From Anammoximicrobium sp032229885 (GTDB taxonomy: Bacteria; Planctomycetota; Planctomycetia; Pirellulales; Pirellulaceae): 7,527 nucleotides of DNA. Position 1 is the first letter of the stretch. Each line of letters starts with the position of its first letter. The stretch covers positions 1 through 7,527 of the forward strand of contig JAVYAJ010000268.1 in NCBI GenBank assembly GCA_032229885.1. The letters run 5' to 3'. The notes under the pieces are model-generated. The model had not been told where the DNA came from. It ran no database searches and saw only the letters and a list, made by a program, of their open reading frames with translations. The position numbers and the translations under genes were made by a program. Shown one piece after another: positions 1 through 6,742 of this stretch.

Positions 1-201
1 GTCGCAGGCGGACTGGACTTTTGCCGCACAGCACGCCGTGTCGCCTGCGCAGCACGTGCAATCCGGGCACGCGCAGTCCGATCCGCACGCACACTTGCAG
101 TTGTCGCTTGCACAGCTAGCGCCAGCCGCGCAGGTCGTCGCGGTCGCGGGCTGGAAGCCAAGCGTCGAAAGAACGGCCACAAGCAGAATATGCAAAAACA
201 T
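1..201 (-). CDS. Exported, cysteine-rich metallothionein-like protein (C-terminus beyond the window)
   Basis: The reading frame starts at ATG 201-199 and is open to base 1, so only the first 67 residues are visible. An AGGAG Shine-Dalgarno sequence lies 7 nt before the ATG, which fixes the start. Residues 4-16 are hydrophobic (HILLVAVLSTLGF) and are followed by PATATT, a plausible signal peptide with cleavage near residues 19-21. From residue 24 on, 13 of 44 residues are Cys (24, 30, 35, 37, 39, 43, 45, 48, 50, 51, 57, 58, 66), many as C-x-C or CC pairs, for example CKCAC and CACPDCTCC. Such density is typical of metallothionein-type thiolate metal binding; binding of Cu, Ag, Zn or Cd outside the cytoplasm is inference. 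The gene lies 83 nt downstream of another Cys-rich exported protein gene and is probably co-transcribed with it. I cannot name a family, and the missing C-terminus could carry another domain such as a thioredoxin fold. Confidence 0.8.
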   Translation of the reverse strand, partial: MFLHILLVAVLSTLGFQPATATTCAAGASCASDNCKCACGSDCACPDCTCCAGDTACCAAKVQSACD

Positions 202-254
202 GGATTTGCTCCTATTGTGAAAGGCACTCAGATCATTCGCAGTTGGAAGTCGAA

Positions 255-272
255 GTTGCGGCAATGCGCAAC
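255..272 (-). other. Small hairpin between the two Cys-rich genes
   Basis: GTTGCG and CGCAAC form a perfect 6-bp stem around a 6-nt loop within the 83-nt gap between the upstream gene (stop at 285) and the downstream gene (start at 201). It has no U-run, so it is not a convincing terminator. It could protect mRNA or be chance. Confidence 0.3.
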
Positions 273-284
273 GCCCACCGAGAA

Positions 285-734
285 TCAAATGAGCCAGGAG
301 CAGAGCAGGCTTTGCAGTCGTAGCCTCGGCGCCATTCCAGCCGGACCGGAGCGTGGATCGTAACTTTGACCGATCGCCGGCGGCTTTGGCGGCAGGTCTC
401 TGATTGTGACCAGGGGCGATGAAAAAGGTTGGAAGTCAGAGCGCGCCGACGGACAGACGGCTGTCAGCCGTTCAGGGCTGCTGTTCCAGCAAGGACACTC
501 GGTTGTGCAGGTTTGCACCGAGTCGCCATCTTCGACACATGGCGCGGTCTCGGTGTCAATTGCCCGAGTGCAACAACAGCCGGTTGCCAGCGTTGCCTGC
601 TCGGGCGCGTGCCGAATGCCGATTTGTCCACAATCCACGCAACAGCAAGCGAACAGGGAATTCGCCAGCCCCGCCGACTGCAGGACGAATGCCAGGCAAG
701 CCACGATCCCAATCAGCCGCGAGAAAACGCGCAT
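285..734 (-). CDS. Exported cysteine-rich protein of unknown function
   Basis: The protein has 149 residues and ends with TGA at 287-285. The frame is open up to an ATG at 818, but I choose the ATG at 734-732. It directly follows AAGGGAG, and it puts a classical signal peptide at the N-terminus: MRVFSR, then the hydrophobic stretch LIGIVACLAFVLQSAGLA at residues 7-24. The mature part has clustered cysteines: CCCVDC at 30-35, CCC at 53-55, then C66, C76, C80, C82, C94 and C145, with the motif TCTTECPCW around 75-83. The second half is Pro/Arg-rich (DLPPKPPA at 113-120) and looks unstructured. The thiol clusters, together with the metallothionein-like gene 83 nt downstream, suggest periplasmic or surface metal binding. 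That role is inference, and I recognise no named family. Signal-peptide and Cys spacing make a real gene likely even though several other frames are open across the same bases. Confidence 0.7.
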   Translation of the reverse strand: MRVFSRLIGIVACLAFVLQSAGLANSLFACCCVDCGQIGIRHAPEQATLATGCCCTRAIDTETAPCVEDGDSVQTCTTECPCWNSSPERLTAVCPSARSDFQPFSSPLVTIRDLPPKPPAIGQSYDPRSGPAGMAPRLRLQSLLCSWLI

Positions 735-1293
735 CACTCCCTTTCCGAACGCAACCTTAGCCCGTAACCAAATCGTGAACAACGCGCGCACCAGATCTGC
801 CCAGGGCGCAGAGAACACATACCGAGAAGCCTCGAAGTGCTGCGGGCACCGAATAGTAGCCGATTACCTCGCCGCGAGTCAATCCCTCTACAACTCCACG
901 ACATACCTACGAGAGATAGCCACTGCGTTGCAGGCGGGACTGGCGCCGTGCACGGGCGAGACGGGCCGACCGAACCCCGTCGCTCGTCCAGAGGAAAGGC
1001 GGGCCGGAGATTGCCCTGCGACGCGCCATTCCAATCCGAGTGCAGTGTCCGTGCGATTCCTGGTGGAACCGGCCGACTGATCCGTCGAGGTGAAACGATC
1101 TACTCGCGACAAGAGGCGGCGACAGCCGCTCGTTACGTTTATGATCGGCTCGTTCGCCGTACGGGCTTCAGTCCATCTGCCACGCCTGGAAAGCGCGGAC
1201 CACCTCAGGTGACAAGCCCGACCAGCTCGGCGGACGCAGTATTCGGGACGAGGGCCGCAGGCCGCCCGCGGGCGAACAGGACGTCCCAGCGCG
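735..1293. other. Non-coding stretch between the FAH gene and the Cys-rich genes
   Basis: Several frames are open here on both strands, but their translations are Arg-, Pro-, Thr- and Ser-rich without motifs, and none has a good ribosome binding site. I found no tRNA shape and no repeat family. The one notable element is a 12-bp perfect palindrome, CGCCCGCGGGCG, at 1263-1274, which GC-rich DNA can produce by chance. The promoter for the downstream Cys-rich genes should lie at the low-coordinate end. Confidence 0.5.
754..782 (-). promoter_or_regulatory. Weak candidate promoter of the Cys-rich gene pair
   Basis: Reading the minus strand, TTGTTC (782-777) is followed after 17 nt by TAAGGT (759-754), 20 nt before the ATG at 734. 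The spacing is ideal, but the hexamers match the sigma70 consensus only partly. The resulting leader would be very short, though it would still contain the AAGGGAG site. Confidence 0.2.
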
Positions 1294-1317
1294 GGTGATC
1301 CGAAAAATTGATTCACC
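1294..1317 (-). terminator. Possible stem-loop after the FAH gene
   Basis: Two bases past the TAG stop (1322-1320), the minus strand reads GGTG-A-ATC, a 9-nt AT-rich loop, then GAT-CACC. This is a 7-bp stem with one bulged A. No U-run follows, so it is a weak intrinsic terminator at best. Confidence 0.3.
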
Positions 1318-1319
1318 GG

Positions 1320-2126
1320 CTAAACGGGTTCCTCGGCGACCGGATTGGTCAGCTCGCCGATCCCGTCGATGGCGACTGTGACAATGTCTCCCGGCTGCAG
1401 AAAGACCGGCGGCTTGCGCGCAAACCCGACTCCGTGCGGCGTGCCGGTCAAGATCACCGTTCCGGGCAATAGCGTCGTGCTGCCGCTGAGGAACGCGATC
1501 AGCTCGGCCACATCGAAAATCATGTCATCCGTCGACCATTGCTGCATGACCTGGTCGTTCAGGACGGTCTTGATGTGCAGCGCGTTGGGGTTCGGGATCT
1601 CGTCCGTAGTCACCAGGCAGGGGCCCAAGGGACAGAACGTGTCGAACGTCTTGCCCCGGCACCACTGGGTGCCGCCCCACTTCGTCTGCCAATCGCGAGC
1701 GCTGACATCGTTGGCGCAGGTATAACCTAGCACGTGTTGCAGGGCGTCCTCGCGAGCGATGTTCTTGCCGCCGCGGCCGATCACCACCGCCAACTCGCAC
1801 TCATAATCGACAGAATCGCTGCGCAGGTGGCGCGGCAACAGAATCGGATCGCCCGGATTCTGAACGGCCGCGACCGACTTCATAAACAACACGGGATGCG
1901 CCGGAATCGGCTGTCCGCTCTCTTCGGCGTGCTGGCCATAATTCAGTCCGATGCACAGTACGTTCGACGGCATGATCGGCGCCAACAGCTTGGCGACGCT
2001 CGCCGGACGCGAGCCGCACCGGAATTCACCGAACAAGTCGCCTTCCAACTCGGTCGTCGATCCGTCTGCATGTCGGCGCCCGTAGCGAGTCTGTCCGGTC
2101 GGGTCCAGGTAGCGAATGATCTGCAT
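1320..2126 (-). CDS. Fumarylacetoacetate hydrolase (FAH) family protein
   Basis: A 268-residue cytoplasmic enzyme of the FAH superfamily, whose members hydrolyse, hydrate or decarboxylate small 2-oxo or acylpyruvate-type acids using Mg2+ or Mn2+. The short N-terminal part leads into the catalytic fold at NVLCIGLNYGQHAEE (55-69), with H66 in the position of the family's catalytic His. Metal ligands are visible as E109 and E111 in VDYECELAVVIGR and D140 in GYTCANDVSARD. K159 (RGKTFDTFCPLGP) and the GTPHGVG loop at 228-234 complete the active site. Length is normal for single-domain members. The frame is open to an ATG at 2162, but the start at 2126 has GGAGGA 6 nt upstream, and the promoter at 2166-2193 would initiate downstream of the 2162 codon. 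Substrate cannot be read from sequence: fumarylpyruvate, acylpyruvate, 2-hydroxyhepta-2,4-dienedioate or ureidoglycolate are possible. It sits alone, 387 nt from the ABC operon, with its own promoter and probable operator. Confidence 0.93.
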   Translation of the reverse strand: MQIIRYLDPTGQTRYGRRHADGSTTELEGDLFGEFRCGSRPASVAKLLAPIMPSNVLCIGLNYGQHAEESGQPIPAHPVLFMKSVAAVQNPGDPILLPRHLRSDSVDYECELAVVIGRGGKNIAREDALQHVLGYTCANDVSARDWQTKWGGTQWCRGKTFDTFCPLGPCLVTTDEIPNPNALHIKTVLNDQVMQQWSTDDMIFDVAELIAFLSGSTTLLPGTVILTGTPHGVGFARKPPVFLQPGDIVTVAIDGIGELTNPVAEEPV

Positions 2127-2132
2127 GGCCAA

Positions 2133-2138
2133 TCCTCC
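2133..2138 (-). promoter_or_regulatory. Strong ribosome binding site deciding the FAH start
   Basis: The minus strand reads GGAGGA, then 6 nt, then ATG at 2126. This near-perfect Shine-Dalgarno match supports the 268-residue protein over the 12-residue longer frame. Confidence 0.85.
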
Positions 2139-2165
2139 GTCGAAGGGTGCAGTGGTGAACATCGG

Positions 2166-2193
2166 ATTATAGAGCTTGCGACGGGCGTCGCAA
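2166..2193 (-). promoter_or_regulatory. Sigma70-type promoter of the FAH gene
   Basis: On the minus strand TTGCGA (2193-2188) is followed after 16 nt by a perfect TATAAT (2171-2166). Transcription would begin around 2158-2160, giving a leader of roughly 33 nt that contains the GGAGGA site. It is the best promoter match in the window. Confidence 0.65.
2176..2193. promoter_or_regulatory. 18-bp perfect inverted repeat over the FAH -35 region (candidate operator)
   Basis: TTGCGACG and CGTCGCAA are exact inverted copies separated by two bases. The element starts with the -35 hexamer and fills most of the -35/-10 spacer. A dimeric repressor bound here would block RNA polymerase. No regulator gene is present in the window, so the binding protein is unknown. 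Confidence 0.55.
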
Positions 2194-2471
2194 CCGAACG
2201 CGTCACCAAGGACACGTCAACCGTTTGATACTGCGTGCGACTCGCGTCCGCGCCGGGCTCGACGAGGATCCGACCCTCGCGCGCCGCGGGCGCACGCGTG
2301 GTGCGTCAACTCGGGCTCGGTGGACATCTCGGAACCGACGATGCTCGGAAGACAAGCGGCCGCGACCAATGCCGGGCAAGGGGCGCTTGGGAAACCACAC
2401 AGAACGGCCCACCTGATGGAGCGCATCGCCTGGCGGCAATCATTCCGAGCCGTACGCAGGGTGAGCCGGGC
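2194..2471. other. Non-coding stretch between the ABC operon and the FAH promoter
   Basis: Open frames here are short or Arg-rich, without recognisable motifs or ribosome binding sites. I see no RNA gene or repeat. It separates the ABC operon's end from the FAH promoter. Confidence 0.5.
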
Positions 2472-2513
2472 GTCGCCGGCGTGCGCATGGCTGAACGAGA
2501 TTCGCCGGCCGAC
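2472..2513 (-). terminator. Hairpin immediately after the ABC ATPase gene
   Basis: Directly after the TGA stop (2516-2514) the minus strand reads GTCGGCCGGCG, a 21-nt loop, then CGCCGGCGAC. The stem is 10 bp with a single bulged G. Position fits an operon terminator, but there is no U-run and the base composition makes such stems common. Confidence 0.35.
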
Positions 2514-3197
2514 TCAGTTTCGCACGTCGGATTCGACCAGGCCATCGCGCAGTCGCAGGACGCGTTTACAGCGCGCGGCGACGTCGTTTTCGTGCGTCAC
2601 CAAGACGATCGTCTTGCCCTCGGAGTTGAGCTTACGGAACAGATCGAGAATCTCGTCCGTGGTCGCCGAATCCAGGTTGCCGGTCGGCTCGTCCGCCAGG
2701 ATGAAATAGGGGTCGTTGGCCAGGCTGCGGGCGATCGCCACCCGCTGTTGCTGGCCTCCGGACAGTTCCGTCGGCCGATGACTCAGACGGGCGCCCAGCC
2801 CAACCAAGCAGGCCAGATCGCGGCAGCGGCGGCGTTTGGCGGCGTCCAATCGCCCTTGGTAGTACAACGGCACCTCGATGTTTTCGACCACCGTCAACTG
2901 AGGGATCAAGTTGTACGACTGAAATACGAACCCGATGTTGGCCGCTCGGACATCGGACAGGGCGTTGTCGCTGAGCCGCGCCACGTCGCGGCCGCCCAGT
3001 AAATAGCTGCCGGACGTGGGCCGATCCAGACACCCTAACAGATTCAGCAGCGTGCTCTTGCCCGACCCCGACGGCCCCATGATGGCGATGTACTCGCCGC
3101 GCGCGACCTGGAACGTCACGCCTCGCAACGCGCGCACGACCTCGCTCTTGAGCACATAGTCTTTGCGAAGATTCTGGACTTGGAACGCCAGGGCCAT
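2514..3197 (-). CDS. ABC transporter ATP-binding protein (MacB/LolD/YknY-like)
   Basis: A 227-residue nucleotide-binding subunit with every expected motif: Walker A GPSGSGKST (41-49), Q-loop Q93 in FVFQSYNLIPQLTVVENIEVPL, signature LSGGQQQR (145-152), Walker B FILADE (165-170), the D-loop region GNLDS (173-177) and switch His H202 in VTHE. The Q-loop context and DEPTGNLDS are typical of ATPases that pair with FtsX-type permeases (MacB, LolD, YknY, FtsE). It should hydrolyse ATP as a dimer on the cytoplasmic face. The frame is open up to 3299, but the start at 3197 gives the usual family N-terminus (MALAFQVQNLRKDY) and has GGAGGGAG 9 nt upstream. It begins 37 nt after the permease stop, so the two are surely co-transcribed. 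It is the last gene of the operon. Confidence 0.95.
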   Translation of the reverse strand: MALAFQVQNLRKDYVLKSEVVRALRGVTFQVARGEYIAIMGPSGSGKSTLLNLLGCLDRPTSGSYLLGGRDVARLSDNALSDVRAANIGFVFQSYNLIPQLTVVENIEVPLYYQGRLDAAKRRRCRDLACLVGLGARLSHRPTELSGGQQQRVAIARSLANDPYFILADEPTGNLDSATTDEILDLFRKLNSEGKTIVLVTHENDVAARCKRVLRLRDGLVESDVRN

Positions 3198-3234
3198 CGA
3201 CAACGTCTCCCTCCACAACCGCGAACGCGCCGGA

Positions 3235-4575
3235 TCATTCGTGCCGCAACGCCTCGATCGGGTCCATGTAAGCGGCTCGCAAAGCCGGATAGATGCCAAA
3301 CACGACGCCCACGCCGATGGAGATGAACAGCGAAGCGGCGATGGACCACCAGGCGATTCGCGGCTCGAGCTCCATGATCACCGACGGCAGGGCCGACACC
3401 ATATCCGGAAACAGATGCAGAGCCAGTTCGCGCGCTGTGCGGACGGCAGGGCCGACCAGAAACCCGCAGCCGACGCCCAGCAAACCGCCGACGCTGGTCA
3501 GCACGATCGACTCGGCCAGAAACTGCTGGATGATCGCCTGGCGACGGGCGCCCAATGCGCGACGGATGCCGATCTCGCGCGTCCGCTCGGTGACCGTCGC
3601 CAGCATGATGTTCATGATCCCGATCCCGCCCACGACCAGCGAGATTCCGGCGATGATCACCAACAACAGGTTGAACATCATCTCGATCAGCTTGGCCTGA
3701 CGCAGCAGCTCTTGAGGCACAACCACGCCGAAATCTTGTCGAGGGTGGTACTTTTCCAGCAGGCCGCGGATGACGGCGGCCGTTTCGTACACTTGGTCCT
3801 TGTCGGAGATCGTCAGGGTGATCTGGCTCAATTGGACGATCTCGCCCTCGCGGCTGCCCGACCGGCTGGTGAACACCATATCGCCGATCCGCCAGCGTTG
3901 AGTCTCGAGCGGGATGTACACGTCCAGGTTATAATCCTGCGAGTCCAGGCTCCCGCCGATCGCGGCCGTCGGATCCCGCTCGGCGGTCTGGCCGATCACC
4001 AGATAGAAATCGCGATCGATTTGAATGCTCTTGCCGATCGCGTCTTCCAGCGGAAACAGCTTGGCGGCCGTTGTCGCCGCCAGAACACACACGTTGTTCG
4101 GCGGGCGACCGTCGCGGTCCTCCAGAAAGCGGCCCCGCGCCATGCGGAGGTTGTTCAACGAGGCGTATTCTGGCGAACAGCCGACGAGCCTCCCCTCGAC
4201 CGTGTGTTCGCCGCGACGAAACTCTTTGCGCATTTCGCGGATCGGCACGGCCTGCTCGATCACGCCCGTCGGGAGGTTGCTGATGATTCGACGGTAGTCG
4301 TCGCGCAGCAGGCCGTACTCGAGGAAGAACGACCGCGTGCTCGCGGCCGCCGAGCCTTGATCCGACGGTTTGACGCTGCGGACGATGATATTGCGAGCGC
4401 CCAGGTCTTCGATCTGTTTTTGAGCCTGATGGCTTACGCCCTGCCCCATCGCCACGAGCCAGATCACGGCCATGATGCCGATCAGGATCCCGACCACGGC
4501 CAGCCCGGTGCGCAGCTTGTGCAGCAGCAGGCTGTAGATCGCCGAGCGGAGCGTGATGAAGATGGAACGGATCAT
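3235..4575 (-). CDS. ABC transporter permease, FtsX/MacB family
   Basis: A 446-residue inner-membrane permease. The layout is that of MacB-type permeases: a first membrane helix at about 22-44 (RTGLAVVGILIGIMAVIWLVAM), a periplasmic domain at about 45-295, then three helices at about 298-322, 355-380 and 408-430. The FtsX-domain signature GGIGIMNIMLATVTERTREIGIRRALGA spans 316-343 and includes the cytoplasmic coupling segment that meets the ATPase. The C-terminus GIYPALRAAYMDPIEALRHE is also characteristic. Such permeases move substrates from the periplasmic side by mechanotransmission, usually with an HlyD-type adaptor. The start is forced: an in-frame TGA lies only two codons upstream. No good Shine-Dalgarno precedes it (TGAACCGCCATG). 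It is separated from the adaptor gene by 187 nt and from the ATPase gene by 37 nt. Whether the substrate is a peptide, lipid, antibiotic or lipoprotein cannot be told. Confidence 0.94.
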   Translation of the reverse strand: MIRSIFITLRSAIYSLLLHKLRTGLAVVGILIGIMAVIWLVAMGQGVSHQAQKQIEDLGARNIIVRSVKPSDQGSAAASTRSFFLEYGLLRDDYRRIISNLPTGVIEQAVPIREMRKEFRRGEHTVEGRLVGCSPEYASLNNLRMARGRFLEDRDGRPPNNVCVLAATTAAKLFPLEDAIGKSIQIDRDFYLVIGQTAERDPTAAIGGSLDSQDYNLDVYIPLETQRWRIGDMVFTSRSGSREGEIVQLSQITLTISDKDQVYETAAVIRGLLEKYHPRQDFGVVVPQELLRQAKLIEMMFNLLLVIIAGISLVVGGIGIMNIMLATVTERTREIGIRRALGARRQAIIQQFLAESIVLTSVGGLLGVGCGFLVGPAVRTARELALHLFPDMVSALPSVIMELEPRIAWWSIAASLFISIGVGVVFGIYPALRAAYMDPIEALRHE

Positions 4576-4651
4576 GGCGGTTCAGGTTCGGTTGTCACGT
4601 AGAAAATCCGGGCTGTTGTCCGTCTCGCCGCGCAGACGGCCGGCCCGTCCC

Positions 4652-4668
4652 GCGGGGCGACGCCCCGC
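4652..4668. repeat. Perfect GCGGGGC-GAC-GCCCCGC hairpin between adaptor and permease genes
   Basis: A 7-bp GC stem with a 3-nt loop lies in the 187-nt intercistronic gap (4576-4762). Its core GGGGCGACGCCCC differs by one base from the GGGGCAACGCCCC core of the repeats at 7354-7366. It may stabilise or attenuate the operon mRNA. Nothing else notable is in the gap. Confidence 0.5.
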
Positions 4669-4762
4669 TCGGTCTCGATCCTTATGCGCCGGCGGGACGG
4701 CATATGGGAGCAGGCGAGGTCGCCAGCGCGCGCCGAGCCGAACATCGGAATCGGGCAACGCG

Positions 4763-6742
4763 CTAGCCGCCCGGCGAGCCGCCACGATACTTGCCGCGCA
4801 TTTTCTCGCGCATCGCGCGGATCTCGCCCTGGTCCAGAAATCCGTCCTTGTTCGTGTCGAACGCGTCAAATCCCTCTTGCATCCGTTCTGGCGCCTCTTG
4901 CTTGCTGATCTTGCCGTCGCCGTCTGCATCGAACTGCATCACATCGAAACCACGCCCCGCGTTGGGCCTGGCGTCTCCGCTGGGCGGGCCGCTCGGCGCC
5001 TGCGGCGGCGCCGCGCCCGGACCACCGGGCCCTGTCACGCCAGGCCCTGTCACGCCAGGCCCCGTAATGCCAGGCCCTGCGTTGCCGGGTGTGCCGCCCG
5101 GTGCGCCGTCGGTCGCCGGGCCCGGACCGCGGCGATCTCTGGTCGGCGCATTCTGAGATGCCTCGCCCGCGCCAAACTGCTCGCGAGCGTTGGCGGTCTC
5201 GGTTTGTTCGCCCGTGTCGCGCGCCTCGGTGACGACCGCGCGCGGATTGAGCAAGACCTGCTCGCCCGCGACAATGCCATCCTGGACTTCGACAAAGCGG
5301 TCGTTGTTCAGGCCGAGAACGAGCGACCGTCGCTCGGGTTTGTCGGCGGTTGCGACCCAGCAGTAAAACTTGCCGCGCTGCTCGACCACCGCCGCCACCG
5401 GCAGCGTCAACACGTCCTTCAGATCGGCGATCAGGATCTCGACCTCGGCGGTCATCCCCGGGCGCAAGCCGGCCGGTTCGCCGTCGATGCGGACGATGGT
5501 GGCGTACTCCTTGACGCTGGCCGAAAAGAAGCTGGTCGGTTCGGGCTGGTTGGCAATCGAGCTGACTGCGCCCAGCAGCTCGCGCCCCAAGATCCGAATC
5601 TTGGCTCTCATGCCCAGCCGCAACTGCTCGACTTTGGTCTCATGCACGTTCACCTTCACCTGCATCCGCGACAGATCGGGCAGGCGGAGGATCGTCTGGC
5701 GTTCGCGGACCGCGGCCCCCTCTTCGATTTGAGGACCTTGCGAGCCGCTGAACCGCCCACCGGTCTGTTCGTTCGCGTACACGACCATCCCGTCCTGAGG
5801 CGCCAGGATGACGCAAAAACCGCTCTGATCCTCGAGGCGTTTCAGTCGCGACTCTTCCAGCGCAAAGGCAGCCTTTTCGGATTCCATTTTCGCTTTGGCC
5901 GACTCGACCTTGCTCTGCAAATCTTCGAGATTTTTCAGCTTGGTGAAGTTTTCCAGCACGTCCTTGGCCGTGCGGGCAGAGTCCAGTTCCAACTGCGACC
6001 GTTGGACGGAAAACTGCTGGCCTTCCAACTCCAACGTGCTGATATAGCCCTTGCGAAACATCCGCTGCGAGTGCTGCAGCACGTTTTGCGAGGTCCGCAT
6101 GTTCTCCAGCGCAATCGTGATCTGGGCGTCGGCGTCCTGGACATCTTTCTTGTACGTGCCCTCGACGTATTCCTTGACCGAGATCTCGGCGACCTGATAG
6201 TCCTTTTCGGCCTGGACCATCGCCGCGCGGGCTTTTTCATACGTAATCTTCTGCTGGTTGATCTGGTCTTCCAACTGCGAGGCGTCCAGCTCGACTAGCT
6301 TGTCGCCGGCCTTGACCTCGGTGCCGTCGGCGACGATCGACAGGATCGACGTGCCGCCGGCCACCTGGCACTTGATCTCGACGTTCTTGGCGCTTTCCAC
6401 GTTGCCGTCTTCGATGACCGTAACCAGCATCTCGCCGCGCTCGACCGTGTGCAGCAGCATCCCGATACGCGGACGGTCGTCGCTCGAACGAAACACTCGC
6501 GAAGCCGCGTAGCCGGCGCCGCTAAGCAGGATGATTCCCCCAACCACGATGATTGTCGGCCGCAGCCACCGTCTGCCGCCGGCGTCTGGCGGCGTTGATT
6601 CATGCGAGCCGTGATCGGCGTGGTCCACTTGGGATGGCAGGGACTGCATATCGGACATATCAAGGGCCTCGACGGGCTGGGCGACTGTCGGGGGCGCGAT
6701 GCGTCCATCGACGACGATCGCCGCCGGGACACGAACGCTCAT
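4763..6742 (-). CDS. HlyD/MacA-type membrane fusion protein with C-terminal EF-hand pair
   Basis: A 659-residue periplasmic adaptor for the ABC exporter encoded just downstream. In order it shows: a cytoplasmic N-terminus of about 58 residues with a short His-rich stretch (HADHGSH, 41-47); one membrane anchor at about 62-80; a barrel/lipoyl half (VESAKNVEIKCQVAGG through GDKLVELD); a long, highly charged coiled-coil hairpin at about 155-305; the second lipoyl half (ILAPQDGMVVYAN); a beta-barrel with LRPGMTAEVEI (426-436); and a membrane-proximal domain to about 505. A Gly/Pro-rich linker (about 535-590) with GPGVT repeats follows. Two canonical EF-hand loops end the protein, DADGDGKISKQE (605-616) and DTNKDGFLDQGE (629-640), with all Ca2+ ligand positions filled. 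Usual MacA-like adaptors are about 370-400 residues and lack the EF-hands. The start at 6742 is my best choice but has only a weak RBS; the frame is open to 7021, and ATGs at 6886 and 6658 are alternatives. Confidence 0.9.
   Translation of the reverse strand: MSVRVPAAIVVDGRIAPPTVAQPVEALDMSDMQSLPSQVDHADHGSHESTPPDAGGRRWLRPTIIVVGGIILLSGAGYAASRVFRSSDDRPRIGMLLHTVERGEMLVTVIEDGNVESAKNVEIKCQVAGGTSILSIVADGTEVKAGDKLVELDASQLEDQINQQKITYEKARAAMVQAEKDYQVAEISVKEYVEGTYKKDVQDADAQITIALENMRTSQNVLQHSQRMFRKGYISTLELEGQQFSVQRSQLELDSARTAKDVLENFTKLKNLEDLQSKVESAKAKMESEKAAFALEESRLKRLEDQSGFCVILAPQDGMVVYANEQTGGRFSGSQGPQIEEGAAVRERQTILRLPDLSRMQVKVNVHETKVEQLRLGMRAKIRILGRELLGAVSSIANQPEPTSFFSASVKEYATIVRIDGEPAGLRPGMTAEVEILIADLKDVLTLPVAAVVEQRGKFYCWVATADKPERRSLVLGLNNDRFVEVQDGIVAGEQVLLNPRAVVTEARDTGEQTETANAREQFGAGEASQNAPTRDRRGPGPATDGAPGGTPGNAGPGITGPGVTGPGVTGPGGPGAAPPQAPSGPPSGDARPNAGRGFDVMQFDADGDGKISKQEAPERMQEGFDAFDTNKDGFLDQGEIRAMREKMRGKYRGGSPGG
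5029..5088 (-). repeat. Four 15-bp tandem repeats encoding a GPG(V/I)T linker
   Basis: Units at 5029-5043 and 5044-5058 are identical. 5059-5073 and 5074-5088 are diverged copies. On the coding strand they give a repeated Gly-Pro-Gly-Val/Ile-Thr pentapeptide pattern in the linker between the adaptor body and the EF-hands. Copy number is likely to vary between strains. Confidence 0.75.

Noticed and set aside
406..1080. Plus-strand open frame over the Cys-rich gene and the intergenic region
   Set aside because: It has no ribosome site, no family features, and conflicts with a minus-strand gene that has a signal peptide and Shine-Dalgarno site.
888..1316. Minus-strand open frame just downstream of the FAH gene
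   Set aside because: It is Arg/Ser/Ala-rich with no motif or good ribosome site and overlaps other open frames, as GC-rich non-coding DNA often does.
2235..3002. Plus-strand open frame across the intergenic gap and ATPase gene
   Set aside because: Most of it is antisense to the ABC ATPase, and the gap portion shows no coding features.
3163..4602. Long plus-strand open frame (479 codons)
   Set aside because: It is antisense to the permease gene and has a low-complexity Asp/Gln/His/Arg composition; the minus strand carries unmistakable FtsX-family motifs.
4553..6298. Long plus-strand open frame (581 codons)
   Set aside because: It lies antisense to the adaptor gene, is Arg/Leu/His-rich without motifs, and results from the codon bias of the real gene.
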